A DNA stretch of 64,000 bases. Origin: Phycisphaeraceae bacterium (GTDB lineage: Bacteria; Planctomycetota; Phycisphaerae; Phycisphaerales; Phycisphaeraceae). Below are positions 40,570 through 49,580 of this stretch, piece by piece. The stretch covers positions 124,001 through 188,000 of the forward strand of contig JAJDCS010000014.1 in the NCBI GenBank assembly GCA_029260715.1. Reading direction: 5' to 3'. Made by a program: the position numbers and the translations under genes. The notes under the pieces were generated by a model. The model saw nothing but the letters and a program-made list of their open reading frames with translations, was not told where the DNA came from and ran no database searches. Positions within the stretch are counted from its first letter, which is position 1. Every line of letters starts with the position of its first letter.

Positions 40570-42807
40570 TCACGCCAGCTTCTGCACGCCGTCGGGCAGG
40601 TCCATGTATTTCAGCACGGCTTCGTACAATTCCTGGCATTTGAAGAAGAGTTTTTTGCCGCCGTCCGTGGCGCTGGTGATGTACAGTTCGTAGTGTCGCT
40701 GCCAGTTTTCGCGGTCTTTTTCTTCGTTGTAGATCCCCGCTTTCTCCCGGATCTCTTTGCCCCGCTTGCGGTAGTTCCAGCGGACGGTGGCGTAGGCGGC
40801 GACGAGCGTGTCGCTGGTCATCAGGTCCACGCCGGCGCTCTCTTTGCTGGTGTCGTAGCGGAAGTCGGCAATGACCTGGTAGATCAGTTTGGCCAACGCG
40901 CCCGGGCGTATGTTCAGGAAGGGGAACGCCAGCCGCCCGACTTCGGTGCCGCTGCGGGGGTTGAGTGACATGGACCTGTCGCCACATGTTGGGATTAGCA
41001 AGATGTATGGGCTGTGGCGGATGTAAACACGGTTCGCGGGTTTGTTGGCGTGGACCAGGATGTCTTTAAAGACCCTGGGGTCTCGGTTTTCGATCTCGGC
41101 GATTTCAGCCAGGAGTGTCTCGCGGTCGTTCACGGCGCCGGTGCCGGCGGTTGGGTTGTACTTGTCTCGCATGACAAACGGGAAGAAAGGCTCTTTGAGG
41201 TGTGCGCACAGCCGGGCATGCCGCCGCATGCCCTTGGCTTCGCGGCGGGCGATGGATGCGGGCTGGATCGATTCGTCCAATTTGTCGAGCTTGGCCTGTG
41301 CGCCGTTGGCGATCTCCGCTTCGTTCGGTAAGAATTTTTGTTCGATCAGGTCAGCCGACCGCTTCAGGCGGGCCAGCTTGGCTTTGTTGTCTTGGATCTT
41401 CTCAAGGAGTTTTTCTTTTTTCTGTTTTGAGCTGGCCTTGCCCGGGTCGAGCTTGGTGATCTTCTTCTCCAGCTTCTCGATTTTCTGCGTAACACCGTCG
41501 CTCTCTTCGTTGAGCTGGCTCAACACTTGTCCCAAGGCCGACCCTGCGATCCTGCCGTAGATGATCTTCCGCCACATCTTGTCGGTGGTCCACTGGGCGG
41601 AGCCCCTGTTGTTTAGCTCCAAATCTTCGTCGATCGATGAGGTGATCACGCCCCGCGCCGACAGGTCGATGTACTCATCGGGGTACAGCACACAGGTCGC
41701 GTCCACGGCGTGTCCCCAGTCTTCGACCGCCTGCTCGCACTGGCTCATCAACTGCTTGGTCGTCTCGGTCGGTAGCAGAAAGGGAGACTGGAAGATTACC
41801 CCGAACCGCATCAACGCTCTCAGATAAACGCGGTGTTCGGCAGCGGCTTTGCCTGTGGCTAGCAGCACGGCCGCTTCCTCGTAGACGCGCCAGTACGCGT
41901 TCACCAGCACGGGCTGGACCGATTGGAGCTCCCGCCGCTCGGCGGATTGCAGGTAGGTCAACAGCTGCACCTCGTCGCGCAGGGTCAGCTCGCGTTCGTC
42001 TGGGTCGGCTTTGCGTGAGCGGCCCTGCTCGGCTTCGGAGAGCGTGTCACGCACGGCGGCAAGTTTTTCTTTGGTGAATTCGCTGAACCGCTCCAACGCC
42101 AGGCTATACACCGCCCACCCGTAAAGCGGCGACGGGTCACAGCCATGGCTTTCCAATAGCTTGTACAGGGGTTCCTCGGCCACACACGCCGCCGCGGCTT
42201 GGAGCATTTCGTCGGTCAGCGCGTTTCGCTCTTGCAGCAAACCAAGTTGCTTGCAGCCAAGCTCCAATATCTCAATGATCAGCGTGGGCTCGGCCACTGC
42301 TTCTGGCGCGGGTGGGGCGTCTTCAGATGGCTGAGGCTGGGTGTCTTGGGCGGTGTCTTTCTTGCTGTCGGGTTCGTCACCTTCCTCGTCATCTTCTTGG
42401 TCGTCGTCGTCGTCGTCATCCAAGTCGTCATCGTCATCATCGTCGTCCAGGTCATCGTCTTCCAATTCGTCGTCGGGCGGGTCTTCGTCGGGTGTCTGGG
42501 CGGCCACATTTTTCTTTTTTTCTTTTTCGATATGGCTGGCGAGCTTCTGTAGCATCGCGTCTACTTTTTCGCTGTCGGGTATCCGCTGCAACTCGCGGGA
42601 TTGACGGGAGAGCTCGGAATCCACGGCGTCGGGTAGCTCCGCGTGGTTCTGGCGGACCTGCTGACGCGTGTGCTCAAGCCGTTCGACCTGCACAAGCCGC
42701 TGGAGCCGCTGACGGACGAGCTTCGTTAATTCTTTAGGGATCACGAGGGGAGCGGTCGTGTCGCTTGAGGCGGGTTGATCTTGGTTTGGCGCAGCCTGCT
42801 GGGTCAC
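40570..42807 (-). CDS. Large acidic, coiled-coil cytoplasmic protein of unknown function
   Basis: Product of 745 residues from GTG 42807, with GGGAG about 10 nt upstream. There is no signal peptide and no membrane helix. Residues ~20-95 are helical (VRQRLQRLVQVERLEH), ~110-150 an Asp/Glu run (LDDDDDDDDLDDDDDDD), and ~175-430 a helical domain with several Trp and Tyr. Residues ~430-520 form a Lys/Glu/Leu coiled coil (QKIEKLEKKITKLDPGKASS). The last ~200 residues look globular (YIRHSPYILLIPTCGDRS, RLAFPFLNIRPGALAKLIYQ). No known family was recognised. The globular end and mixed composition suggest a real structural or regulatory protein. Confidence 0.7.
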   Translation of the reverse strand: MTQQAAPNQDQPASSDTTAPLVIPKELTKLVRQRLQRLVQVERLEHTRQQVRQNHAELPDAVDSELSRQSRELQRIPDSEKVDAMLQKLASHIEKEKKKNVAAQTPDEDPPDDELEDDDLDDDDDDDDLDDDDDDDQEDDEEGDEPDSKKDTAQDTQPQPSEDAPPAPEAVAEPTLIIEILELGCKQLGLLQERNALTDEMLQAAAACVAEEPLYKLLESHGCDPSPLYGWAVYSLALERFSEFTKEKLAAVRDTLSEAEQGRSRKADPDERELTLRDEVQLLTYLQSAERRELQSVQPVLVNAYWRVYEEAAVLLATGKAAAEHRVYLRALMRFGVIFQSPFLLPTETTKQLMSQCEQAVEDWGHAVDATCVLYPDEYIDLSARGVITSSIDEDLELNNRGSAQWTTDKMWRKIIYGRIAGSALGQVLSQLNEESDGVTQKIEKLEKKITKLDPGKASSKQKKEKLLEKIQDNKAKLARLKRSADLIEQKFLPNEAEIANGAQAKLDKLDESIQPASIARREAKGMRRHARLCAHLKEPFFPFVMRDKYNPTAGTGAVNDRETLLAEIAEIENRDPRVFKDILVHANKPANRVYIRHSPYILLIPTCGDRSMSLNPRSGTEVGRLAFPFLNIRPGALAKLIYQVIADFRYDTSKESAGVDLMTSDTLVAAYATVRWNYRKRGKEIREKAGIYNEEKDRENWQRHYELYITSATDGGKKLFFKCQELYEAVLKYMDLPDGVQKLA
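42401..42472. repeat. GTC/ATC trinucleotide tract encoding a poly-Asp stretch
   Basis: Imperfect run of TCG, TCA and TCC triplets that reads as Asp and Glu codons inside the 745-residue protein. Mixed GAC/GAT codon use suggests selection on the protein rather than a fresh slippage repeat. Confidence 0.7.
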
Positions 42808-43020
42808 GTACCACTACTCCCTACCATTGGGCCCATCAACGCGTTGTAGCGGCGTTTTTATAGGACCGGCGGCCTCAACTTGAGCAACAACCCGCATTAA
42901 TCATCGGGCGGGTAAGCCGGGCGGTTGAGCGGGGTTTGGGCTGATGGATTAGCCGAGGCGAGGCGTGTATGCCAGCGTGTCGCGGCTGGTTATGGGGCGG
43001 TACAGATCATCGAACATTGG

Positions 43021-44319
43021 TTACGTGATTTTGGCTACCAAGATCGTCTGGTCGTCGTGGGGCGGGTGCCCGTCGGTGAAGCCGTTGAGGGCTTCGAGCA
43101 CGGTGTCGATCAGCCCCGACGCGTCGATCGTGCAGTTCTCCAGCGTGGCGTCGAGCCGGTCGGTGCCGAACATTTGGCGATGGGGGTTGAACGCCTCGGT
43201 GACGCCGTCGGTGTAGAAGACGATCTGATCACCGGGTTGCAGCTCCAGCGTGGCCTGGTCGTACTTTTCATCAGCCACAATGCCCAGCGGCAGACCCACC
43301 ACCTGGTTGACTGGGAACAACGACCCGTCTTGGCAGCGTTTGAGCCGCGGTGGGTTGTGTCCGGCGCAGGCATAGGTGAGCCGGCGCGTGGCCGGGTCGT
43401 AGACACCGAAAAACGCCGTGACAAAACGGCCGGTGTCTTTCGTGTACCTCTGGGTCAGGTGGTGGTTGACGTGTTCAAGCATTTGCGACGGGCATGCTTC
43501 GCAGGTGTGGTTGGTGTGCGCCAGGGCGTGGGTGACGGCCATGAGGACAGCCGCGGGGCTGCCGTGCCCACTGACGTCTGCGATCATGACCCCCCAGCAC
43601 CCGTCGGCCAGCGGGAAGAAATCGTAGTAATCACCCCCGGATCGGGCGGCGGGCTGGTAGTGCACGGCCAGGTTCATGGTGGGGATGTCGGGCAAGGCTG
43701 TGGGCAGCAGCGACCGCTGCAACTCACCGATCAACTTCATCTCCTGGTCCACGGTTTCGTATGCTTGTTTGAGTTGGCCTGATAGCACCAGTGTCTGCGT
43801 GGCCCGTCCGAAGAGGTTACTTGTCCACACCTGCTCGGCGAATCGTTCGCGTTCGAAGGCGTGAGGCCGGGTGCGCATGATCAGGACCATATTCAGCGCC
43901 ACGCCCTGATCGAACACGGGGATGGCCATCACCGAGCACATGCTGTTTAGAAAATCAGCCCCGGGGTCGCCCTCCGCGACCTGTAGGTCGTCGATGATCC
44001 GTGGTTCATCGCCGTACAGCAATTCGCCCATCAGCCCGCCTTCGAATACCGGCAGTTCGTCTTGCTGTTCCCATGGGTTGCGGTCCAGGCCCCAGGTGGA
44101 ACTGCGTGTGACACGGTACTTGGGTGCCGGTAGCCCGCGTCGGCTGATCGCCACGATCCGGTCCACCGGCAGGATATCTCTGATGCGTTGGCCATACACG
44201 AGTACCATTTCCTGTGGGTCGGTCTGCCGGCTCATCTCGCGCATCATGTCGGTGATGTACGACACGCGCTGCTGCCAGTCGGCGGTTGCTTGATCGGTGT
44301 TGTTGGTGGTGCTGCCCAT
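43021..44319 (-). CDS. GAF-SpoIIE (RsbU-like) PP2C serine phosphatase
   Basis: Product of 432 residues from ATG 44319 (or 436 from ATG 44331). Residues ~15-190 form a GAF-like sensor domain; a coiled-coil linker (LKQAYETVDQEMKLIGELQ) leads to the SpoIIE/PP2C domain (~200-430). Metal-binding and core motifs are SGGDYYDFFPL, GVMIADVSGHGSPAAVLMA, LTYACAGHNPP, IVFYTDGVTEAFN and HPPHDDQTILVAK. Such phosphatases dephosphorylate STAS antagonists in partner-switching pathways. A STAS protein lies in this window at 61673, but a link between the two is only a guess. TATAAT lies 14 nt before ATG 44319. Confidence 0.9.
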   Translation of the reverse strand: MGSTTNNTDQATADWQQRVSYITDMMREMSRQTDPQEMVLVYGQRIRDILPVDRIVAISRRGLPAPKYRVTRSSTWGLDRNPWEQQDELPVFEGGLMGELLYGDEPRIIDDLQVAEGDPGADFLNSMCSVMAIPVFDQGVALNMVLIMRTRPHAFERERFAEQVWTSNLFGRATQTLVLSGQLKQAYETVDQEMKLIGELQRSLLPTALPDIPTMNLAVHYQPAARSGGDYYDFFPLADGCWGVMIADVSGHGSPAAVLMAVTHALAHTNHTCEACPSQMLEHVNHHLTQRYTKDTGRFVTAFFGVYDPATRRLTYACAGHNPPRLKRCQDGSLFPVNQVVGLPLGIVADEKYDQATLELQPGDQIVFYTDGVTEAFNPHRQMFGTDRLDATLENCTIDASGLIDTVLEALNGFTDGHPPHDDQTILVAKIT

Positions 44320-44447
44320 GTGACGTGTCATTGATTATAACCACCCGTAAGCCCGGTTTTCTTCCACGGATATGGGTTTTTAAGGCGATACCGGCGGGCA
44401 CAATCATGAGGCGTAGCCCGAGCAATAGACGATGCCTCGCCAATCAT

Positions 44448-45176
44448 TCACAGCGGCGACCGCTTGGGCACGCCCGGCAGGCGGGGGTATGTCTTGGGCG
44501 TGGGGCGTTCTTTTATAAGGCTCACAATCACCGTGTTGGGGTCGCGGTCTTGAGGGTAGGCGTCGACCACTTGCAACTCACCCGCACCGAGCGTGGCCAT
44601 GGCGTCGGCGGCTTCGTCGAGTTCCTGTTGCGCCTCAGAGCCTTTGAGCGTCAGCACGCGCCCGCCCACACGCACCAGCGGCAGCATGTACTCCAGTCCA
44701 CGATTGAGCGGGCCTACGCCGCGCGCGACGGCTGCGTCGTATGCCTGGCGGTGTTTCGCCTGTTGACCGACCGTCTCGGCGCGGTCGTTCACCACGTGAA
44801 CCGATGTTAACTCTAGTGTCGCGACGCACTGTTCAAGGAACCGCGCTTTTTTGCCCGTGGCTTCGAGCAGGGTGACTTTGAGTCCCGGCATGGCCATGGC
44901 GATCGGTATGCCCGGCACGCCGGGGCCGCTGCCCACGTCAATGAGCTTCGCGCCTTCGGGCAGGTCCACCAAGCCGGCCACGAGGGTTAGGCTGTCGAGG
45001 ATTAGGCGTTGCCATGCTTGGTCGCGGTCGCGCACGGCAGTGAGGTTAAACTTTTCGTTGGTGGTCAGCACCAGGTCCAGGTAGCGTGCAAGCCGGTCGG
45101 GCAGCGAAGCCGGCGCGACTATTTCCAACTCGGCCAGGCCGTCTCGCACAAAAATGGGGATCGCGTCTTGAGCCAT
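44448..45176 (-). CDS. rsmG: 16S rRNA (guanine527-N7)-methyltransferase
   Basis: Product of 242 residues. Motifs are NLTAVRDRDQAWQRLILDS at the N-terminus, the SAM site LIDVGSGPGVPGIPIAM, VTLLEATGKKARFLEQCV and VARGVGPLNRGLEYMLPLV; this order is specific to RsmG/GidB. It methylates G527 in the 530 loop of 16S rRNA. The C-terminal ~15 residues are basic and extend past the usual end. It follows rodA by 30 nt on the same strand and may be co-transcribed. Confidence 0.93.
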   Translation of the reverse strand: MAQDAIPIFVRDGLAELEIVAPASLPDRLARYLDLVLTTNEKFNLTAVRDRDQAWQRLILDSLTLVAGLVDLPEGAKLIDVGSGPGVPGIPIAMAMPGLKVTLLEATGKKARFLEQCVATLELTSVHVVNDRAETVGQQAKHRQAYDAAVARGVGPLNRGLEYMLPLVRVGGRVLTLKGSEAQQELDEAADAMATLGAGELQVVDAYPQDRDPNTVIVSLIKERPTPKTYPRLPGVPKRSPL

Positions 45177-45206
45177 GGGTTGCTTGCGTTTCAGAGAGAT
45201 GGTTGG

Positions 45207-46406
45207 TTAAGACGTGGCCACCCTGCCCCGGTCAAACTCAAACGCGGGGCGGGTGACGATGGCAGGGCGGCGCGAAGCGAAGTTGATCACCAGCCCGATC
45301 ATGGCGTACGTCGCCGCCAGGCTTGACCCGCCGTACGACACGAACGGCAGCGTGATGCCCGTCACCGGCAGCAGGCCGAGTGTGATCCCTATATTGATCA
45401 TGGCCTGCGTAAACAACAGCCCGGCGAAGCCGACCGTGGCCAGGCGTGTGAACGGGTCTTTGAGGCTGGCGGCCGTCATCACCAGCGATACCGTCAACAG
45501 CAGGTACAGCCCCAGCGTGGCGGCGCCGCCGACGAAGCCCCAGCGGTTGACGATAACCGAGAAGATCATGTCGTTGTGTGCGTGCGGCAGGCGGTTGAAC
45601 CGCATAATCGTGGTCGACCGCTCGTCGCCGTAGCCGTGCAGGCCGCCCGAGCCCACCAGCGTCATGGCTTTGTCCTGCTGGTAGCCGATGCTGTCGGTGT
45701 ACCGGCTCTCGCCCTCGGCGCGGCTGATCATGGCGACGATGCGCTGGCGCTGGTGGGGCTTGAGCACCTGCATCGAATCGGGCAGGGCGTAGATCACCGC
45801 CACGTTAAGCGCCGCGACGACCAGCGCGATGGCCACCAGCGCCGAGATGTGCCCCAGCCTCGCGCCCGCGGCTACGAGCATCACCAACAGCGCCGGGGCG
45901 AACAGCACAGCCGTGCCCAGGTCCGGCTCGACGAGGATCAGCCCCATGGGCACCATCATGAGCGCAAAGGGGACGAGCAGGCCGCCGAGTGTTCGGTGGC
46001 TGGCGCGGTAACGCAGGTACAACGCCACCGCCAACACAAAGACAATCTTCGCCAGCTCCGATGGCTGGAACATCATGAAGTGCAGGTTCATCCAGCAGGT
46101 GGCGCCGTTGCGCACCGGCACAAGGGATCGCGGCATGAAGGGAAGGATTAACAGCAGCAGCAGCAGCAGTGTGACCACGGCCATGGGCGCTACTGCTTTG
46201 GCGATCACACGCGGGTGCGGCAGCAGACACGCCCCCGCCACCACCAGCGAGATGCACAGCCACCGCGTCTGGACCGCTGCGTATACGGGGTAGCCCGTTC
46301 CGATCGCGGCGATCCCGATTGCCGTTAACCCCACCGCCGCTAAAAGTGCGCACCATGCCGCCTGGGGGCGGGCGAGTTGGCGGATTTGATCGGGTAAGTA
46401 AATCAC
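45207..46406 (-). CDS. rodA: RodA-type SEDS peptidoglycan glycosyltransferase
   Basis: Product of 399 residues from GTG 46406, which overlaps the mrdA stop (GTGA) and has GGAGGGG upstream. About ten membrane helices. SEDS motifs are FQPSELAKIVFVLAVALYL, LILVEPDLGTAVLFAP with the catalytic-site Asp, and LPFVSYGGSSLAATYAMIGLV at the end. RodA polymerises glycan strands with a class B PBP, here coupled translationally to its partner gene, which supports elongasome function. The insert RFNRLPHAHNDMIFSVIVNRWG is the standard RodA/FtsW loop with the Glu replaced by Asp. Confidence 0.92.
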   Translation of the reverse strand: MIYLPDQIRQLARPQAAWCALLAAVGLTAIGIAAIGTGYPVYAAVQTRWLCISLVVAGACLLPHPRVIAKAVAPMAVVTLLLLLLLILPFMPRSLVPVRNGATCWMNLHFMMFQPSELAKIVFVLAVALYLRYRASHRTLGGLLVPFALMMVPMGLILVEPDLGTAVLFAPALLVMLVAAGARLGHISALVAIALVVAALNVAVIYALPDSMQVLKPHQRQRIVAMISRAEGESRYTDSIGYQQDKAMTLVGSGGLHGYGDERSTTIMRFNRLPHAHNDMIFSVIVNRWGFVGGAATLGLYLLLTVSLVMTAASLKDPFTRLATVGFAGLLFTQAMINIGITLGLLPVTGITLPFVSYGGSSLAATYAMIGLVINFASRRPAIVTRPAFEFDRGRVATS

Positions 46407-48703
46407 AGATACCCCTCCGCTCGCAAGGCGTGGAGGATCTGGTTGGCGATCGGCCCGGCCACGGCGCCGCCGCTGCCCGCGTACTCCACCACCACCGCCA
46501 TGACGAAGTCCGCCCTCGGCGAGCCGGGCCGCTTCACCAGGCAGACCACCCACGCGTGGTCGCCGCGGCGGACGATGGGGTCAATCTTACGGTCGTACCG
46601 CCCGTCGTTGTTCGCGTCGATCCACAGGGACACGCCCTGGGCCGTGCCGCTTTTGCCGTATAGCTCGACGCCGGGGATGTTGAAGATCGGCTCTTGGTGC
46701 AGCGCGGCGATGCCGTGGGCGGTGCCGTAGCTGCGGTTGATCGCTTTTTCCATGCCCCGCATGGCCTGTTGGACGCCGGCCGGGTCCCAGTTCAGGTCCG
46801 TGCCGGTCTGCGATTCGGGCTGATCGCCGACCATGATAAAGCTGGGGCTGATCGCGTACCCGCCACGCGCCAACGCCGCGTAGCTGCCAGCCGCTTGCAG
46901 GGGCGTCCAGCGCACTGGCCCTTGGCCGATGGCCATGAAGATCGCGTCGGCGGCGCTAAAGCCGTTGGCGTACGGCTGGTCGGCTTTGCTTAAGTCGGGC
47001 AGGTCGCCGCGGACTTCTTGAAGGCCGCACCCGGTTGTGTGGCCAAGTCCCAGCCGGTCGTACCACTCGACCAACCGCCTGGCACCCAGGCGCCGGCCAA
47101 GCGTGTAGAAAAAGATGTTGCAGCTACGGGCGATCGCCGCGTCTCCTGTCAGCGGCCCGTGCGTGGCGTTGAAGTGTTTGAAGATCCAGCAGCGGTACCG
47201 GTCGGTGAAGTCCGGGTCGAGGTGGCCGTGGCATTCGATCGTTTGCCCATAACCGATTTTCCCATCGCTGATCGCCGCGGCCAGCACCAGCGGCTTGACG
47301 ATCGACCCTGGTTGGTATGCCCTGGCCACCGGGCGGTTCATGAACGGCTGATTCAACTTGTCTTGCCATACCGAATCGGGCGATTCTCTTAGCTGCCGCC
47401 TGCTGAATCCCGGCATACTCACCGCGGCTAACACCTGGCTTTGCGTCACGTCCAGCACCACGGCTGCGCCGCAGAGCGGGTCTCCGATTTGTGGGTGTAG
47501 CGGGTTGGATGGCGGGTTGGGGCTGTGCCACGGTTGAACTTTCATCAAGCCGAAGCCGGGGTCCATCAATGCCTGGATGCGCGCCTGAAGCTGGATATCC
47601 ACCGTCAGGACGGCGTCGTGTCCGCCCACCGGCTCCAATCGCTGTTCTTCTTGGGTGTCTAGCTGTTGGACGACCTGCCCGCGCGTGCCGCGCAGCCAGT
47701 CTTCTTGCTCTTTTTCAATGCCCCAGTGCCCGGCCCGGTCGCCCGGCAGGTAGCCGCCCAGGTCGGTGCTGGGTTGGCCGCTTTCGTCGGTCACGCGGTA
47801 TGGTCGGCGTTCGGCGTCTTCTTTCCACACCCGGCGCATCGCTCCGATAAAGTGCGCCCCCACGCCTTCGACGGCAGTCTCTAGCGGTGTGTCCCGGCGC
47901 AGCGGGCTGGGCAGCGTTGAGCGGTCCGTTACCACGGTCATGGTTTCGAGCGGGTAGTGGCGGTGTTTGGAGGGTTGCACGTCGACGTGCGGCCATACGG
48001 TGCCTTCCGGCTGTTGAGCGGCGTCGGCCAGCAACTGGCGCACGCGGATCAGCGTGCGCCGGTCCAGGTCCGTCAGCAGCGCGTGGGCGGCCACCTGTTC
48101 GCCGATCGGCTGGGCCACGTCGGCCAACGTCACCGTTTCATCCTCATCATCTTCCAACCGCCGCCTCAGCCGACGGTCCCAGACGGCGCTTGCGATTTGG
48201 TTAACCCGGCGGACGATGGTCGCCTTTCGTTGCTCCAATTCTTCACGGCTGATCCCGCCTAATTCGCACAGCGACCGCCAGAGTTCTTCTTCCTGAGCCT
48301 CGAACGGCTGCTGATACGAGGCGGTGAGTTCGGCTCGCTCGTGCTCGTCGATCTGTGCCCACAGTTCTTTGTTGGCCCGGTACGCCGCGAGTCGGCCTTG
48401 GCGGTACGCCCACTCACCGGTGATGACGGGGTATGCCACGCAGACGTCGTAGCTGGGGCGGTCCATGGCGAGCACGCGCATCTGCCTGTCGAGTATGCGT
48501 CCGCGCGCGGTGGGTATGAGCTTGCGCTGGACCATGGCGGATTCGGCGCGTCCGCGCCAGTAGGCGCCTTGCGCGACGGTGAGGCGTGCCATCTGCAGGG
48601 TGAGTATTGTGGTTACACCCGCGGCGCAGACGACAAGGAGCCACAGCCTGCGGTGGAACATGCTGGGTACGGCTTGTCGGAGCCACGATTGGGCGTGGGG
48701 CAC
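46403..48703 (-). CDS. mrdA: Penicillin-binding protein 2 (class B transpeptidase)
   Basis: Product of 766 residues from GTG 48703, preceded by CAGGAA; an ATG at 48661 is the alternative. One N-terminal membrane helix (LWLLVVCAAGVTTILTLQMA), then the pedestal domain with ARGRILDRQMRVLAMDRPSYDV. That part is ~200 residues longer than usual and contains two charged helical insertions. Transpeptidase motifs are SIVK (Ser467 and Lys470), SCN in ARSCNIFFYTLG, and KSGTAQG near the C-terminus. It cross-links lateral wall peptidoglycan with RodA. mreB, mreC and mreD are not next to it in the window. A wall-synthesis pair is of interest if the host is a planctomycete. Confidence 0.92.
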   Translation of the reverse strand: MPHAQSWLRQAVPSMFHRRLWLLVVCAAGVTTILTLQMARLTVAQGAYWRGRAESAMVQRKLIPTARGRILDRQMRVLAMDRPSYDVCVAYPVITGEWAYRQGRLAAYRANKELWAQIDEHERAELTASYQQPFEAQEEELWRSLCELGGISREELEQRKATIVRRVNQIASAVWDRRLRRRLEDDEDETVTLADVAQPIGEQVAAHALLTDLDRRTLIRVRQLLADAAQQPEGTVWPHVDVQPSKHRHYPLETMTVVTDRSTLPSPLRRDTPLETAVEGVGAHFIGAMRRVWKEDAERRPYRVTDESGQPSTDLGGYLPGDRAGHWGIEKEQEDWLRGTRGQVVQQLDTQEEQRLEPVGGHDAVLTVDIQLQARIQALMDPGFGLMKVQPWHSPNPPSNPLHPQIGDPLCGAAVVLDVTQSQVLAAVSMPGFSRRQLRESPDSVWQDKLNQPFMNRPVARAYQPGSIVKPLVLAAAISDGKIGYGQTIECHGHLDPDFTDRYRCWIFKHFNATHGPLTGDAAIARSCNIFFYTLGRRLGARRLVEWYDRLGLGHTTGCGLQEVRGDLPDLSKADQPYANGFSAADAIFMAIGQGPVRWTPLQAAGSYAALARGGYAISPSFIMVGDQPESQTGTDLNWDPAGVQQAMRGMEKAINRSYGTAHGIAALHQEPIFNIPGVELYGKSGTAQGVSLWIDANNDGRYDRKIDPIVRRGDHAWVVCLVKRPGSPRADFVMAVVVEYAGSGGAVAGPIANQILHALRAEGYL

Positions 48704-48862
48704 GGGTCGGGTTCCTGTGGTTTGCGCGTGATCAACGGGCAAGCGGCGGCGCTTTGTGGCGCGTCACGTGTATCGGCTTGATTATAAGCCATGGTCGCGC
48801 GGGGCGGGGGCCGGATTAAACATTATTAATGTTGGTCTGAAAAATGTTGAGTCGATGCGCAT

Positions 48863-48914
48863 GCGAGAAGAGACCGCTTCCTTATCCGCCTGAGGCGGAC
48901 GGCTCGTGGCGGAC
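48863..48914. repeat. Dispersed palindromic repeat, copy 2
   Basis: Core AGAAGAGACCGCTTCCTTAT, then CCGCCTGAGGCGGACGGCTC. It lies between mrdA and atpC. It resembles copy 3 (51595) more than copies 1 and 4: both have TTCCTTATCC and are preceded by GTCGATGC. Confidence 0.85.
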
Positions 48915-48959
48915 GGTGCTTGATGTACGAAGGAAAAATTGGCTAAGAGATTAAAAGCG

Positions 48960-49361
48960 TTATGACTTGGCTAGTTGCAGCTTGGTGCGTGCTTTGGCCA
49001 GGTCACGCTGGGCGTGGTCGAATTCTTCGTCGGAGTGGGGGACGCGGGCCTGAGCTTCTTTGAGGGCGGCCTGGGCTTCCTCGCGGTTGAGCTTGTCGGC
49101 TTCGGTGGCCTCGTTGGCCAGCAGGGTCAGGCGGTTGTCGTTCATTTGGACGAACCCGCCGCCGATGTAGTACCACCGGCTGGCCCCGCCGCCGACCGGG
49201 TCGAGGCGCAGCGCGCCGACGCCTAACTTCGCCACCAGGGGTGCCCGATGCGGTGCCACGCCCATCAGCCCATCGTGAGCCGGCACCGACACATACGTCA
49301 CCTGCTCGTCGAGGACCTGGCGAGCGGGCGTGACAATCGTGCATTGGAAGGATTGGGCCAT
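48960..49361 (-). CDS. atpC: ATP synthase epsilon subunit
   Basis: Product of 133 residues. The beta-sandwich domain has FQCTIVTPARQVLDEQVTYV, PAHDGLMGVAPHRAPLVAKL and YYIGGGFVQMNDNRLTLLA, all standard for F1 epsilon. The C-terminal helical hairpin (NREEAQAALKEAQARV) follows. Normally atpC ends the atp operon after atpD; here no other ATP synthase gene is within 15 kb, and the gene upstream on the same strand encodes a pseudopilin. A perfect hairpin at 49534 may separate the two transcripts. Confidence 0.9.
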   Translation of the reverse strand: MAQSFQCTIVTPARQVLDEQVTYVSVPAHDGLMGVAPHRAPLVAKLGVGALRLDPVGGGASRWYYIGGGFVQMNDNRLTLLANEATEADKLNREEAQAALKEAQARVPHSDEEFDHAQRDLAKARTKLQLAKS

Positions 49362-49533
49362 GGCTGTTCCATCCGTGGCGGGCGGTGCCCGCCCTACAAA
49401 TCAGACACGGATCATAGATTGAGGGGGTAGCGCTGACAACCCGGCCGGTAGGGGGTGCCACCACCCGGCCGAAGGCCGCGTGGTGCGACTCGCCACGGGC
49501 CATTTATTCCCAATCAGAATCCATATTACACGC

Positions 49534-49558
49534 ATTACACAGTCTTCGACTGTGTAAT
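49534..49558. repeat. Perfect 11 bp inverted repeat between a gspK-like gene and atpC
   Basis: ATTACACAGTC-TTC-GACTGTGTAAT is a perfect hairpin with a 3 nt loop, 23 nt after the gspK-like stop in the direction of transcription. No T tract follows on either strand. It may be a T-less terminator or a mobile hairpin element. Nearby, GGGCGGTGCCCGCCCTAC (49379-49396) is another palindrome-rich motif. Confidence 0.7.
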
Positions 49559-49580
49559 GGCACCCAGGCTGAGGAGAGAC

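Noticed and set aside
42401-42472. Trinucleotide tract as a phase-variation repeat
   Set aside because: Triplet units do not shift the frame and the codons are mixed, so it is a protein-level acidic run and not a switch.
42925-43782. 285-codon plus-strand frame opposite the SpoIIE phosphatase
   Set aside because: It is the complement of conserved PP2C motifs; no domain of its own.
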